Shown piece after piece: positions 30,256-39,414 of a stretch of DNA of 64,000 bases (positions within the stretch are counted from its first letter, which is position 1; the number at the start of each line of letters is the position of its first letter). The stretch covers positions 124,001 to 188,000 of the forward strand of contig CAMWQW010000002.1 in NCBI GenBank assembly GCA_947176505.1, read 5' to 3'. Made by a program: the position numbers and the translations under genes. The notes under the pieces were generated by a model, which saw only the letters and a list, made by a program, of their open reading frames with translations, was not told the DNA's origin and searched no databases. The DNA is from an uncultured Lachnospiraceae bacterium. GTDB lineage: Bacteria; Bacillota; Clostridia; Lachnospirales; Lachnospiraceae.

Positions 30256-30726
30256 CTACAGCCATAAAGCCTCGCTTAAGCATCTCTGCGCGCTCAGCTC
30301 CTCAATACATATCATCTTTGCTAAAAGCCACGCGCGTTCCTCTTCCGTCATCTCGGTAATCCTCTCAGCCGCTTTGGAATCTTGCACATTTTTAATGATG
30401 TTATCTAGACTATCCCTCTTATATTCTGCTGCGTCTGCCGCTTCCCTCCATGCCGTCTGTTTCTTATAAAGTACTTCTAATAATTGCGCCTTCTCCATCC
30501 TGCCGTCAATCACCGTTCTGATTTCATCAAGAGAGAATCCCAGAGACTTAAACTCCAGCAAAGCCTGCAGCTGCTGTACCTGTTCTGCGGAATAATAGCG
30601 ATATCCGTTTTGAGCGTCCACCTCTACGGGCTTGATGATACCCTTTTTCTCATACAGGCGGAGTGCTTTTCTTGAAATTCCAAAAAAATCTGCCAATTCC
30701 CCGATTAACATACGGTTATCCTTCAT
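30256..30726 (-). CDS. MerR-family transcriptional regulator
   Basis: A 156-residue regulator. The helix-turn-helix LIGELADFFGISRKALRLYEKKGII and the wing YRYYSAEQVQQLQALLEFKSLG are typical of MerR proteins, followed by a coiled dimer helix. No cysteine pattern for metals is present, so it may sense a small molecule or drug. It is the last gene of the ABC exporter operon, 21 bp after the third transporter gene, and probably controls it. Confidence 0.88.
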   Translation of the reverse strand: MKDNRMLIGELADFFGISRKALRLYEKKGIIKPVEVDAQNGYRYYSAEQVQQLQALLEFKSLGFSLDEIRTVIDGRMEKAQLLEVLYKKQTAWREAADAAEYKRDSLDNIIKNVQDSKAAERITEMTEEERAWLLAKMICIEELSAQRCLSEALWL

Positions 30727-30747
30727 CGTCCTCTCCTCTTATAAGCT

Positions 30748-31701
30748 TCACTGCTCAAACATGTCATTTACTCTTTTAGCACATACCGAATCAGCCCGGA
30801 TATTTCCCATGCAGGAAACAAGCATAAAAACACCGCTTAAAACGGAAGTTCTCACCTGAAAACAATATATCAGCTCCGAAAACAGCATCGTTCCCCTGTC
30901 AATCAGCCCATACCCGATTAAAAGTACAAGAAAATATCCTCCGATTCCGAATAACGGTATAAGCATTTGCCCCACTGCATTTTTCTTGTGAAGATTCAGG
31001 TTCGCTTTCATAAGCCTTAAGCTGCTCTCCTCATATTTGTTCATCAATAATCCGCCAGCATCATAGAGAGTGATTGTATCCGCCTGTGTAATGAACGGAT
31101 GAATATCCGAGGTGCACTGTGCCGTAGCCTTTTGGGATTCTTCCTTTAACGCAGGGATATTCTTAAGTACCATTTGGTAATTCACCCACAGATGCGGCAA
31201 AATACAGATACAGACTACACCAAATAATAGTAAGCTGCTTCTCATCAGCAAAAATGAAGACACCAGCGTATTTACGATAGCCACCACCGCGTGCGGAACA
31301 TGAAGCGGAGCGTTCATCATCGCAAGCGCCGCATCGATGTCGCTGTTAAGCCTTGTGAACCATTCTCCCTCCAAGCAGCTCTCCAAACGTTTACAAGACT
31401 GGGTTTGCAGCTTCTCCATCATATTCTTCTGCAGCCTCACCTGCATCTTTGCCGCAAGCGCCGCATAGCTGCTCCACACCACACCATTATACAGAAACAA
31501 CAACGCACATAGCAAGCCGTAACCAATACATAAAAACGGCAAAACTCCATCGTCACCTGTTTGAAGGCACGAAAAAACAGATTGTATCATAGACGCTGTC
31601 ATCCATGTTCTAAGCGCGTCGAAAGGGGCACGCAGAAGCAGGAAGAAAACATATTTGCGCAGCATACCAAGCCGCCTTATCATTTTATATAATTCATTCA
31701 C
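30748..31701 (-). CDS. Stand-alone ABC exporter membrane domain (third piece of split exporter)
   Basis: A 317-residue membrane protein with about five or six helices, matching only the membrane half of a type-IV ABC exporter, and no ATPase domain of its own (it ends VNDMFEQ). The frame is open from 31773, but a GTG at 31701 follows GGAGGAAAG in the ATPase gene's last codons and overlaps that gene by 8 nt. Together with the separate ATPase and first membrane protein it makes a heteromeric transporter with one ATPase gene. Its substrate is unknown. Confidence 0.7.
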   Translation of the reverse strand: MNELYKMIRRLGMLRKYVFFLLLRAPFDALRTWMTASMIQSVFSCLQTGDDGVLPFLCIGYGLLCALLFLYNGVVWSSYAALAAKMQVRLQKNMMEKLQTQSCKRLESCLEGEWFTRLNSDIDAALAMMNAPLHVPHAVVAIVNTLVSSFLLMRSSLLLFGVVCICILPHLWVNYQMVLKNIPALKEESQKATAQCTSDIHPFITQADTITLYDAGGLLMNKYEESSLRLMKANLNLHKKNAVGQMLIPLFGIGGYFLVLLIGYGLIDRGTMLFSELIYCFQVRTSVLSGVFMLVSCMGNIRADSVCAKRVNDMFEQ

Positions 31702-32374
31702 AAACGAACTTTCCTCCTTCCAGACGATAGATCTTATAACTATCATCCAATGTCTCCGGATAATGCGTAACATGTATCACAGTCCTTCCGCCTGTTAGCT
31801 GGTCTAACGCATAAAGTACATACTGTCTTGTCTCTTGGTCCAGCGCTGAAACGGGCTCATCCAGCAGGATTACAGGCGCATTTTTACAAAATGCTCTGGC
31901 TATTTGGATTCGCTGCGCCTGCCCACCTGATACCTGATTCCCGCGTTCACCTACGTTCGTGTCCAGCCCGTCGGGAAGGCTCTCAATCCACTTTGTAAGA
32001 CGTGCATACTCACAGATTCTCCATAAATCGGCTTCCGCAATATCATGTCCGCAAGTAATATTTTCTCGGACAGATAACGGAAAGAGGCTGTTCGTTTGCA
32101 TCACCAGCGCCACTTGTCCCCGTATTTGCTCCGGCTCGGTCTTCCCCGCTACGGTGACGCCTCCGGAATCCGCCTGATAGAGACCAGCCAGAATTTTTAG
32201 CAGTGTGCTCTTGCCGCCGCCACTATCCCCTACAATTCCTATATGTTCGCCCTCTCTCACCTGTAACGATAGATTCTCGAACACTGTATTTTGATCATAC
32301 GCAAAAGAAATTTCATCCAGCCAAACTGCATATTGTTCCATCATATTTTCTCCACTATACTTGATCTCTATCAT
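31694..32374 (-). CDS. Stand-alone ABC exporter ATPase domain (second piece)
   Basis: A 226-residue nucleotide-binding domain of the exporter (ABCB/MsbA) class. Walker A GDSGGGKSTLLKIL, signature VSGGQAQRIQIARAF, Walker B VILLDEPVSALD and switch His in IHVTHYPE are all intact. The gene overlaps the first membrane domain gene by 4 nt (ATGA) and the second by 8 nt, so all three are translationally coupled. In most bacteria this domain is fused to a membrane domain. An internal ATG at 32344 with GGAG before it is an alternative start. Confidence 0.85.
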   Translation of the reverse strand: MIEIKYSGENMMEQYAVWLDEISFAYDQNTVFENLSLQVREGEHIGIVGDSGGGKSTLLKILAGLYQADSGGVTVAGKTEPEQIRGQVALVMQTNSLFPLSVRENITCGHDIAEADLWRICEYARLTKWIESLPDGLDTNVGERGNQVSGGQAQRIQIARAFCKNAPVILLDEPVSALDQETRQYVLYALDQLTGGRTVIHVTHYPETLDDSYKIYRLEGGKFVCE

Positions 32375-33333
32375 TTCTCAAGCACCAGCTTCTCTTCCAA
32401 GCTGTTAACAGATGCACAAAACCGCCTGAACCCTGCATAAATACTCGGCATGTTCTGTAAAAATCCGGAAACATTTCCTGAAAGATTCAAGAACAGATAA
32501 AAAGTACCTATGCTGATTTCATCATTTATCACCATATATCCGCCGAAACCAAGCAGGCATAACAATGGTACGAAGGAAAGCACCCCGGAAAGTGACATCA
32601 GCTTTGCCGTAATCCGTTCCCTTCTGACACTGCTGTTCTCCCACTCTGTCATACGCTCTTCCACGGTGCGGTCCATCAGTCTATATGCATCATAGACTAA
32701 AATAATAGGAAAAAGCTCCAGCATGATAGCCGCCAGCCCATTGATTCTTTTCTTACTTTCATAACATTGCTCACTGTAAGTTTCGATGATTTTACTTGAA
32801 CAAAAGCAGTATGCAATCAGAGGAAGAACCGGAATCACGGAGAGAAAAGCCAGCTTCATGTTTTGATAGAACAAGAATATAACCGCAAACGCAAAGGAGA
32901 CAAACTGCTTCATTATCATAAAAAGATTCTCATTAAAGTAGACGGAAATCTCTTTTAATTCATTCTGCATGGCGGATTGTTCTTCACCGACATTCAATCT
33001 GGCAAGTGTCTTGATGTCGCTTCGCAGATAATGTCTCGCATATCCTATCCGCATTTCATGCACAAAAATTTCACATGTATAAGAAGCCAGATAGGTGGAA
33101 CCATATTCACTTACAGTATAAAGAATAATAAGCTCTATCCCTGCTGCCACGATCATTCCTTTTGGAGTGCCCGCGTTTTCTGAAGCAAACTGCATCGGCT
33201 CTCCGAAGCCGTCCAAAAATGCCGCAAGGAATCCGTTCCAACATAGATTGATCAACGCCGATACAAATGTAATTGCTGCCGCCGTCCCAAAAAGAAATTT
33301 GTGTAATCCTATTAATTTCTTTAATGTACTCAA
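32371..33333 (-). CDS. Stand-alone ABC exporter membrane domain (first piece)
   Basis: A roughly 320-residue membrane protein with six hydrophobic helices typical of ABC exporter membrane domains, ending SLEEKLVLEK where an ATPase domain would normally continue. It stops in an ATGA overlap with the ATPase gene. A TTG start at 33333 has GGGGAG seven bases before it; an ATG at 33372 is in frame but has no ribosome site. It is the first gene of the four-gene operon with the ATPase, second membrane domain and MerR regulator. Confidence 0.75.
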   Translation of the reverse strand: MSTLKKLIGLHKFLFGTAAAITFVSALINLCWNGFLAAFLDGFGEPMQFASENAGTPKGMIVAAGIELIILYTVSEYGSTYLASYTCEIFVHEMRIGYARHYLRSDIKTLARLNVGEEQSAMQNELKEISVYFNENLFMIMKQFVSFAFAVIFLFYQNMKLAFLSVIPVLPLIAYCFCSSKIIETYSEQCYESKKRINGLAAIMLELFPIILVYDAYRLMDRTVEERMTEWENSSVRRERITAKLMSLSGVLSFVPLLCLLGFGGYMVINDEISIGTFYLFLNLSGNVSGFLQNMPSIYAGFRRFCASVNSLEEKLVLEK

Positions 33334-33420
33334 TGTGCTTCTCCCCTTATGCCAGTCCCCTACGCGCCACATCAATCTGTTTTAGATTCCTGTTTCAATA
33401 CTGACTTTACATAAAGAATA

Positions 33421-33443
33421 GACCTTGTCCCAAGGACAAGGTC
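33421..33443. terminator. Hairpin between NhaC gene and ABC operon
   Basis: GACCTTGTCC and GGACAAGGTC form a perfect 10-bp stem over a three-base loop. It lies 55 bp past the antiporter stop and ahead of the ABC operon; the minus-strand tail is T-rich (TATTCTTTATG), so it should terminate antiporter transcripts. Confidence 0.75.
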
Positions 33444-33497
33444 AAGATAAAATTCCATATATTCTTATATTTTGATTACTGTAAAGAGCTTTTCACT

Positions 33498-35111
33498 TTA
33501 TTGCGAAGCTTTCTCTCCGCTCATGTTCTTAATCACAGCCAATGCTGCTAACAGAAGTACGATTCCTACCGGCAGTGAAATCCACGCGTTTTGTGCAAAA
33601 CCGGCAACAATATATGTGACAAAGGAAATCACGGCAACCACGATAACATACGGAAGCTGTGTGGACACATGGTTAACGTGGTCGCACTGGGCACCCGCAG
33701 ATGCCATAATCGTTGTATCGGATATCGGCGAACAATGGTCACCGCATACCGCTCCTGCCATACAAGCCGAAATAGAAATAATCATAAGCTGCGGATTGGA
33801 ATTCATAAACACATTGACCACAATCGGAATCAGGATTCCGAACGTTCCCCATGAGGTTCCCGTAGAAAAAGCAAGGAAACATGCCACGATGAAAATAATC
33901 GCAGGAAGGAAATTCATAAATCCTCCGGCACTCTTCTGCACCGCATCCGCAACGAATACCGCCGCTCCCAAAGAGTCGGTCATAGCTTTCAAAGTCCATG
34001 CAAAAGTAAGAATCAAAATAGCCGGAACCATAGCTTTAAAACCGTCAGGCAGACAGTTCATGCATTCCTTAAAGCTCAACACTCTTCTGATCAAGTAAAT
34101 AATAATCGTCAGAATCATAGCACAGATGCTGCCCAGCGCAAGACCCACGGAAGCATCCGAGTTAGAGAATGCCTCCACAAAACCTGCTCCGTCAAAGAAT
34201 CCTCCGGTATAAATCATGCCGATTACGCAGCACACAATCAACATAACAATAGGAATCAACAAGTCAATCACTTTTCCCTTGGGATTCACAGCCTCCTCCT
34301 TCTTCTCCACGGTATCTTTTCCTGTAGAGAACAAGTCGCCCTTTAAAGCGTTGGCTTCGTGGTTTTTCATCGGTCCGAAATCCACTTTCATAAGTACCAT
34401 GGCAATCATCATGATGATTGTCAGGATTGCATAGAAGTTATAAGGAATAGCACGGATGAAAATAGAAAATCCGTCTTCTCCCTCCACAAATCCCGATACT
34501 GCTGCCGCCCATGAAGAAATCGGGGCGATAATGCAGACCGGCGCCGCTGTGGCATCAATCAGATACGCAAGCTTCGCACGGGAAACTTTATGCTCATCCG
34601 TAACCGGCTTCATAACACTACCCACGGTAAGACAGTTAAAATAATCGTCAATAAAAATAAGAACTCCCAGCGCCACCGTAGCTAACTGTGCACCTGCACG
34701 TGTCTTAATCTTCTCCTTGGCATAATGCCCGAAAGCGGCGGAACCTCCCGCCCGATTCATCAAACTTACCATTGCACCCAGAATCACAAGGAAAATAAGG
34801 ATACCAACGTTATAACTGTCGGAAAGTACGGCTACAAAACCGCCGTTAAAAATATGTGTCAACGTTCCTTCAAAGGAAAATCCGGAATAGAACAGTCCGC
34901 CTACCAGAATACCGATAAAGAGAGAGCTATAGACTTCCTTCGTAATAAGCGCAAGCACAATGGCAACAATCGGTGGAACAAGAGCCCAGAAAGTGGCATA
35001 CAAATTCGGAATATACTCTGCGTCTGCCTCCGCCGCGAGCACAGTCATCGGCAAAAGTGCCAGACACAGAATCAGGACACCGATTCCTCGTAACAATTTT
35101 TTCTTTTTCAT
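33498..35111 (-). CDS. NhaC-family Na+/H+ antiporter
   Basis: A 537-residue membrane protein with about twelve helices. It starts with a signal-like segment ending AEADAEYIPNLYATFWALVPP and contains GTSWGTFGILIPIVVNVF and CSPISDTTIMASAGAQCDHV, both typical of NhaC proteins. Such transporters exchange sodium, and some relatives exchange lactate or malate. The genes upstream in the same direction are ribulokinase and AraM. It may be transcribed separately, since a long hairpin and 173 bp lie between. Confidence 0.85.
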   Translation of the reverse strand: MKKKKLLRGIGVLILCLALLPMTVLAAEADAEYIPNLYATFWALVPPIVAIVLALITKEVYSSLFIGILVGGLFYSGFSFEGTLTHIFNGGFVAVLSDSYNVGILIFLVILGAMVSLMNRAGGSAAFGHYAKEKIKTRAGAQLATVALGVLIFIDDYFNCLTVGSVMKPVTDEHKVSRAKLAYLIDATAAPVCIIAPISSWAAAVSGFVEGEDGFSIFIRAIPYNFYAILTIIMMIAMVLMKVDFGPMKNHEANALKGDLFSTGKDTVEKKEEAVNPKGKVIDLLIPIVMLIVCCVIGMIYTGGFFDGAGFVEAFSNSDASVGLALGSICAMILTIIIYLIRRVLSFKECMNCLPDGFKAMVPAILILTFAWTLKAMTDSLGAAVFVADAVQKSAGGFMNFLPAIIFIVACFLAFSTGTSWGTFGILIPIVVNVFMNSNPQLMIISISACMAGAVCGDHCSPISDTTIMASAGAQCDHVNHVSTQLPYVIVVAVISFVTYIVAGFAQNAWISLPVGIVLLLAALAVIKNMSGEKASQ

Positions 35112-35192
35112 TTTTCTCCGTCCTTCTATCTTTTTTCTATCGTTTCTTTATTGCCCTGCACTGCAAAGCAATATCCTTCTCACGCAGACAAC

Positions 35193-35260
35193 AAGGCAGT
35201 GATACCCCGCTATGTACGGCATCCGCGCTGTTGCTGCCGAAGTTAGTATATCACTGCCTT
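35193..35260 (-). other. Long-range hairpin between ribulokinase and antiporter genes
   Basis: AAGGCAGTGATA (35193-35204) and TATCACTGCCTT (35249-35260) are perfect 12-bp inverted arms with a 44-nt interior. No T-run follows on the minus strand, so it is not a plain terminator. It could be a processing site, a large-loop terminator or a structured leader of the antiporter gene. Confidence 0.5.
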
Positions 35261-35284
35261 ATCCATTACACAAGAAAAATGTTT

Positions 35285-36997
35285 TTATCTCTTCAACCGA
35301 TGCATCACTTCATTACCGCCTGTTCCAAAATAATCATGTAATATTTTGTATTCTCTGTACAGACTATGGTACGCTTCCACGTTTTGGGGAATCGGCTCAT
35401 ATTTGCGTCCGCAGCCCTTACCCATAATCCGAGCCGCTTCATTCAAGGAAAGGTACCCACCTGACTGCTCGCCTGCTGCCACCGCTGCATACACAGAGGC
35501 GCCAAACGCCGAACCCTGATCCGTAGAACTCGTATAAATCGTCTGTCCCAATATATCCGCATATAACTGCATCATAAACGGATTCTTACCTACAATACCT
35601 CCGCAGGCATAAAGCTTATCCGCCGTAACGCCACCCTTACCGAATTCTTCAAAGATAGCCCGCATTCCATAAGCCGCTGCTTCCATTAACGCACGATATA
35701 TTTCTTCCGGCTTCGTCCGCAGCGTCATTCCCAGTATCATACCGGAAAGCTTTGCATCCGCAAGATAAGAACGATTACCGTTCCACCAGTCCAGCGCAAC
35801 CAGACCACTTTCACCGGGCGCAAGATTCGATGCCTTCTCACTGAGCAGAGCGTGAACGGTAATCCCTTTTTCCGAAGCTTCTTTCTCGTAGCTGCCCGGC
35901 ACGCAGTTTTGCACAAACCATTCAAATAAGTCACCCACTGCGCTCTGTCCCGCTTCATAAGCGTATAATCCCGGCAGCACCGCATCTTTGACACAGCCGG
36001 AAATTCCCTTTATGTAAGACAGTTTCTCCGAGCAAAGCAGCATACAGCAGGAAGTTCCAAGAATCATCAGCGCCTTATCGGCGCCGTCAATTCCCACGGA
36101 CGGTACCGCCACATGTGCGTCAATCAAAGACGCTGCCACCGCCGTTCCCGCTCTAAGTCCCAATCTTCCTGCCGCTTCTTTCGTTAGTTGTCCCGCACAC
36201 TCACCGACCTGTACCGGTCTACCCTTCAATTTACCTTCCATAGAAGCAAGCCTCGGATGAAGCGTCCTTAAAAAATCCTCTGACGGATAACCGTCCTCCT
36301 CATTCCACAGAAGTTTATATCCCGCATGACACATGCAGCGTGTCACTTCTCCTGTCAGCAGATAGACAAGATAGTCGCTTACCTCCATGAAATTATCCGC
36401 CGCATCATATACTTCAGGCGCTTTCTCTGCTATTTCCATAAGCTTGGGCAGCATCCATTCCGCATTCACCTTTCCGCCGCAGCGCATCATGAACTCCTCT
36501 TTTCGCTCATTTGCAAGCGCCGTAATACGGTCCGCCTCCTCCTGTGCACCGTGATGTTTCCAAAGCTTTAACTGCGCATGTGGATCCCTACAAAATTCTT
36601 CCATCTTGCAAAGCGGTTCACATCCTGCTGCCATAGGTATAAATGTGGAAGAAGTGGCGTCAATACCGATACCGATTATATCTTCCGCCCGACAGCCGGA
36701 TTTCTCAACCACTGTGCGGATTGTATCATACAGTGCCTCCACGTAATCGTCAATATCCTGAAGTGCAAAATCCGCAGGCAGCTCCCTTGCACCGGCATCG
36801 GACGTTTCTGCGCCCGGCACCACACCTTCCGCCGTCTCTCCCGGCAAAGTGCGCAGAATTCCATGCGGATATGTATAAACACTTTCCGTTACTACTTCGC
36901 CACTGCTGACAGAAACCATGACCGCCCTTGCCGACAGCGTACCGTAATCCAATCCTATAACATACTTACCTTCTCTTGTTTTGCAGATATCCCCCAC
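35285..36997 (-). CDS. araB: Ribulokinase-like FGGY carbohydrate kinase
   Basis: A 570-residue FGGY kinase with YVIGLDYGTLSARAVMV near the start, GIGIDATSSTFIPM near residue 110 and EAAAYGMRAIFEEF plus YACGGIVGKNPFMMQ toward the end. The GTLSARA wording and length fit ribulokinase, which phosphorylates L-ribulose. The next gene upstream is araM-like, as in the Bacillus arabinose operon, but araA and araD are absent, so another pentulose is possible. A GTG at 36997 with GGAGG before it is preferred over the ATG at 37009 that lies in that site. Confidence 0.8.
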   Translation of the reverse strand: MGDICKTREGKYVIGLDYGTLSARAVMVSVSSGEVVTESVYTYPHGILRTLPGETAEGVVPGAETSDAGARELPADFALQDIDDYVEALYDTIRTVVEKSGCRAEDIIGIGIDATSSTFIPMAAGCEPLCKMEEFCRDPHAQLKLWKHHGAQEEADRITALANERKEEFMMRCGGKVNAEWMLPKLMEIAEKAPEVYDAADNFMEVSDYLVYLLTGEVTRCMCHAGYKLLWNEEDGYPSEDFLRTLHPRLASMEGKLKGRPVQVGECAGQLTKEAAGRLGLRAGTAVAASLIDAHVAVPSVGIDGADKALMILGTSCCMLLCSEKLSYIKGISGCVKDAVLPGLYAYEAGQSAVGDLFEWFVQNCVPGSYEKEASEKGITVHALLSEKASNLAPGESGLVALDWWNGNRSYLADAKLSGMILGMTLRTKPEEIYRALMEAAAYGMRAIFEEFGKGGVTADKLYACGGIVGKNPFMMQLYADILGQTIYTSSTDQGSAFGASVYAAVAAGEQSGGYLSLNEAARIMGKGCGRKYEPIPQNVEAYHSLYREYKILHDYFGTGGNEVMHRLKR

Positions 36998-37074
36998 TGT
37001 AACCTCCATTTACCTGCCGTGCAAACATCCGCATAGATTGCAGTTCTTCTATCATCTATACAAGTTATGTAAAC

Positions 37075-38436
37075 TTATTGGCAATATTTTTCTACCAGCT
37101 TATCCGCTTCTTCATTCAGTTTATCAATATCCCACATAAATTGCAGTATGGTATATCGGTCACGCAATTCTTTGCCGTATCGTATACTGTCATAGACATA
37201 CTCCCGTGAAATTCCCACGTCCGCAGGTATCTTTGCCGCTCCCATTTCTTCCAGCACATGAGATATCTCAGCCGCTTTCGGCGCCGTCTTCGCAAGTTCC
37301 CTAATCTCATCCCACCGCTCCTCGATCACCGCAAGACGGTGAAGCAGACCTTCCGGGTCATTCTTCTTTGCTTTCTGCTCCAGCGCGATAATTCCCTCCG
37401 CACCATCGCGATAACAGCGGCGGATTTCCTTCTCCCACTCTTCCACCGAAGGCCGTCCTGAAACGTTCTCACGAATGGCTGCAAAGTCCGGTTTCTCCAT
37501 TTGTGCCAGTGTATTATAGAGTTCCAGCACCAGAACCGTACCGATACCAACCTTCGTACCATGAAGCACCGCCGGAGTACCGTCAAAGAGAAACTGCATT
37601 TCCCAATAATGCGACTGATGATGCTCCGCCCCGGACGCCGGACGGGAATTCTCCGAAAAGTCCATGGCAATACCGGAAAGCACAAGCGCCTCCGTAAGCA
37701 CGGAGACTGCTTTAGCTTCATGAACAGCAAGCCCTTTCGTACTCTCCATGGTCTGATCCACCGCCGTACGCATAATGCCTGCAATGGTATCACAATAATA
37801 TTCGTCGTTCACAATATGGGAAAGTTTCCAGTCAAGCAGACAGTTATATTTCCCAAGAATATCCGCCGCTCCCGCCGCAAGCATCTTAAGCGGCGCATTC
37901 ACCATGATTTCCGGGTCGCAAATGAGCGCAAGCGGTTCCTGCGCCGGAAACGTAATCTTCATGTTATGGAAAATAAGCGGCGCAACACCGCTCACAAGCC
38001 CGTCCATGGAAGGTGCCGTTGCCACCAGCATAAAAGGTCTCCCGGTAATATAACTGAAATAACGTCCAAGGTCGTTAATCGTACCCGTTCCAACGGAAAT
38101 AATAATATCCGCATCTTTGTCATTCGCCATCGCTACGCTGCCAAGCGCATGTTCGTCCGCCGCCAAATCACCATTCTCCGGGCTCTTTAGAACATGGGCA
38201 GTAAAACTGATATTCGCCTTGCGCAGTATCTCCTCCACCATAACTCCGGCGATTTCATGCGTGTGCGTGTCGGAAATCAGATAAGGTCTTGTATATCCTA
38301 ACTGCTCTAAAAGCAAAGGCAGCTTTGCAATAGCGCCTGCTTCAAAAATATAATGGGCAAACAAAGATTTGTGTGTCCGTCCGCAGTCGCATGCAAAGCT
38401 GCAATTTAAATATGGTTCAATAGATCGATTCTGCAT
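37075..38436 (-). CDS. araM: AraM/EgsA-like glycerol-1-phosphate dehydrogenase
   Basis: A 453-residue member of the iron-type alcohol dehydrogenase/dehydroquinate synthase fold. GTGTINDLGRY near residue 118 binds the nucleotide. Metal-binding residues are expected in AGAADILGKYN and in GAEHHQSHYWEM. AraM of Bacillus reduces dihydroxyacetone phosphate to glycerol 1-phosphate using nickel and NADH. It precedes the ribulokinase gene by 77 bp in the same direction. Why an sn-1 glycerol phosphate enzyme sits with a pentulose kinase is not clear even in Bacillus. Confidence 0.85.
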   Translation of the reverse strand: MQNRSIEPYLNCSFACDCGRTHKSLFAHYIFEAGAIAKLPLLLEQLGYTRPYLISDTHTHEIAGVMVEEILRKANISFTAHVLKSPENGDLAADEHALGSVAMANDKDADIIISVGTGTINDLGRYFSYITGRPFMLVATAPSMDGLVSGVAPLIFHNMKITFPAQEPLALICDPEIMVNAPLKMLAAGAADILGKYNCLLDWKLSHIVNDEYYCDTIAGIMRTAVDQTMESTKGLAVHEAKAVSVLTEALVLSGIAMDFSENSRPASGAEHHQSHYWEMQFLFDGTPAVLHGTKVGIGTVLVLELYNTLAQMEKPDFAAIRENVSGRPSVEEWEKEIRRCYRDGAEGIIALEQKAKKNDPEGLLHRLAVIEERWDEIRELAKTAPKAAEISHVLEEMGAAKIPADVGISREYVYDSIRYGKELRDRYTILQFMWDIDKLNEEADKLVEKYCQ

Positions 38437-38474
38437 AATTACTCTCTTGATTCCTTTCCTACAACATTGTAATA

Positions 38475-39314
38475 CTAATCGATTCTATTATAAACCAAAC
38501 TGCCTTTTTTGGCTATCAATATCTGTTCTTGGAACAAGCGCAGGTTCTCCTCTTCCCTCATTCTTTGTCTGTCGGCGCTTTCCTTGATAATTTCGATATA
38601 TTTGACACGCCGCCTTAATTTCTCCTTCTGTTCCGCTTCGAACTGCTCCTGTTCCTCTTTCGTCGGACCGGTAATCCTTCCGCTTCCAGTAACGGTACAA
38701 TTCTTCACATTTCCATCCTCATCCAGATTGAACACATAACTCTTTCCTGCCTGATGCTCCGCTACATTCATGCCGTAGGACGCCGCCACCGTATTATCCC
38801 AACGGTCATAGTCCTCCTTCCACTCCTGCAGTTTCGCCATAATCTGTCTTGCATAAGCCGGGTCCGCATCCATCTTCTCCTGTAACTTCTCCGGTATGAG
38901 AATTGCAATACGACCGGAGCCGATACTGCTGTAATTCCTCTGTAAGTCTCCGCGTGTCTGAGGCGGATTGGCACCCGAAGGTCTCCAGTCATTTAAGGCA
39001 TCCGCACTTGTATTTTTCTGAAAATATTTCCAGAAAGGAAAATCGTTCCTCTGCCAATTGGAAGCAGAAATATTGGCGTTTCCCACATGGGTTACGACAT
39101 CATACATCGGGAATGCGTCGGCAAAATTCGCGGCGTCCGCTTTTCCTGTATTGAACGTCTTACTGATGGTTGATACATAATCCGTGGAACCTGCCATTTT
39201 CTTGGCATAAGCCGCCTGAAAGGCGCTTGCTGCATGAGGGTCTGTGATCTTACCCAAACGCTCCTGATAAGTCTCACCCATGTACTTGTCTGTTCCGATT
39301 CCGTTTACGCCCAT
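38475..39314 (-). CDS. Unknown protein with MGVNGIG start, 279 aa
   Basis: Not recognised by function. It begins MGVNGIGTDKYMGETYQERL, with the M-x-I/V-x-G-I-G opening shared by several proteins here. A middle part (residues 60-180) contains NDWRPSGANPPQTRGDLQRN and LIPEKLQEKMDADPAYARQI. The last 70 residues are a charged coiled coil. No signal peptide or membrane segment is present. The start at 39314 is set by AAGGAGGAATT. Upstream lie the leader motif at 39351-39390 and a sigma-28-like minus 10 at 39415-39422, also seen ahead of other family members. Confidence 0.72.
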   Translation of the reverse strand: MGVNGIGTDKYMGETYQERLGKITDPHAASAFQAAYAKKMAGSTDYVSTISKTFNTGKADAANFADAFPMYDVVTHVGNANISASNWQRNDFPFWKYFQKNTSADALNDWRPSGANPPQTRGDLQRNYSSIGSGRIAILIPEKLQEKMDADPAYARQIMAKLQEWKEDYDRWDNTVAASYGMNVAEHQAGKSYVFNLDEDGNVKNCTVTGSGRITGPTKEEQEQFEAEQKEKLRRRVKYIEIIKESADRQRMREEENLRLFQEQILIAKKGSLVYNRID

Positions 39315-39350
39315 TACATAATTCCTCCTTATCAAATATAGTCTGCGATT

Positions 39351-39390
39351 CCTCTGTCATTCAGAACCGCTCCTGCTCCCTTATGATAAG
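39351..39390 (-). repeat. Leader motif, copy A (ahead of the 279-aa unknown gene)
   Basis: A 40-nt element 36 nt before the start codon. On the minus strand it has TCAT and ATGA arms around a G-rich loop (AAGGGAGCAGGAGCGG) and ends GAATGACAGAGG. Copy B at 59678-59717 has the same length and 31 of 40 identical bases by hand count. One differing stem pair is compensatory (A-T here, G-C there). Confidence 0.65.
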
Positions 39391-39414
39391 TCCGAGCAGT
39401 TATCTTATATAATG

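Noticed and set aside
33472..34098. 208-codon plus-strand frame
   Set aside because: Antisense to the NhaC antiporter gene, with no ribosome site or recognisable domain.
37501..38190. 229-codon plus-strand frame inside araM
   Set aside because: Lies wholly antisense to a clear AraM homolog; composition rich in Arg and His as expected for a shadow frame.
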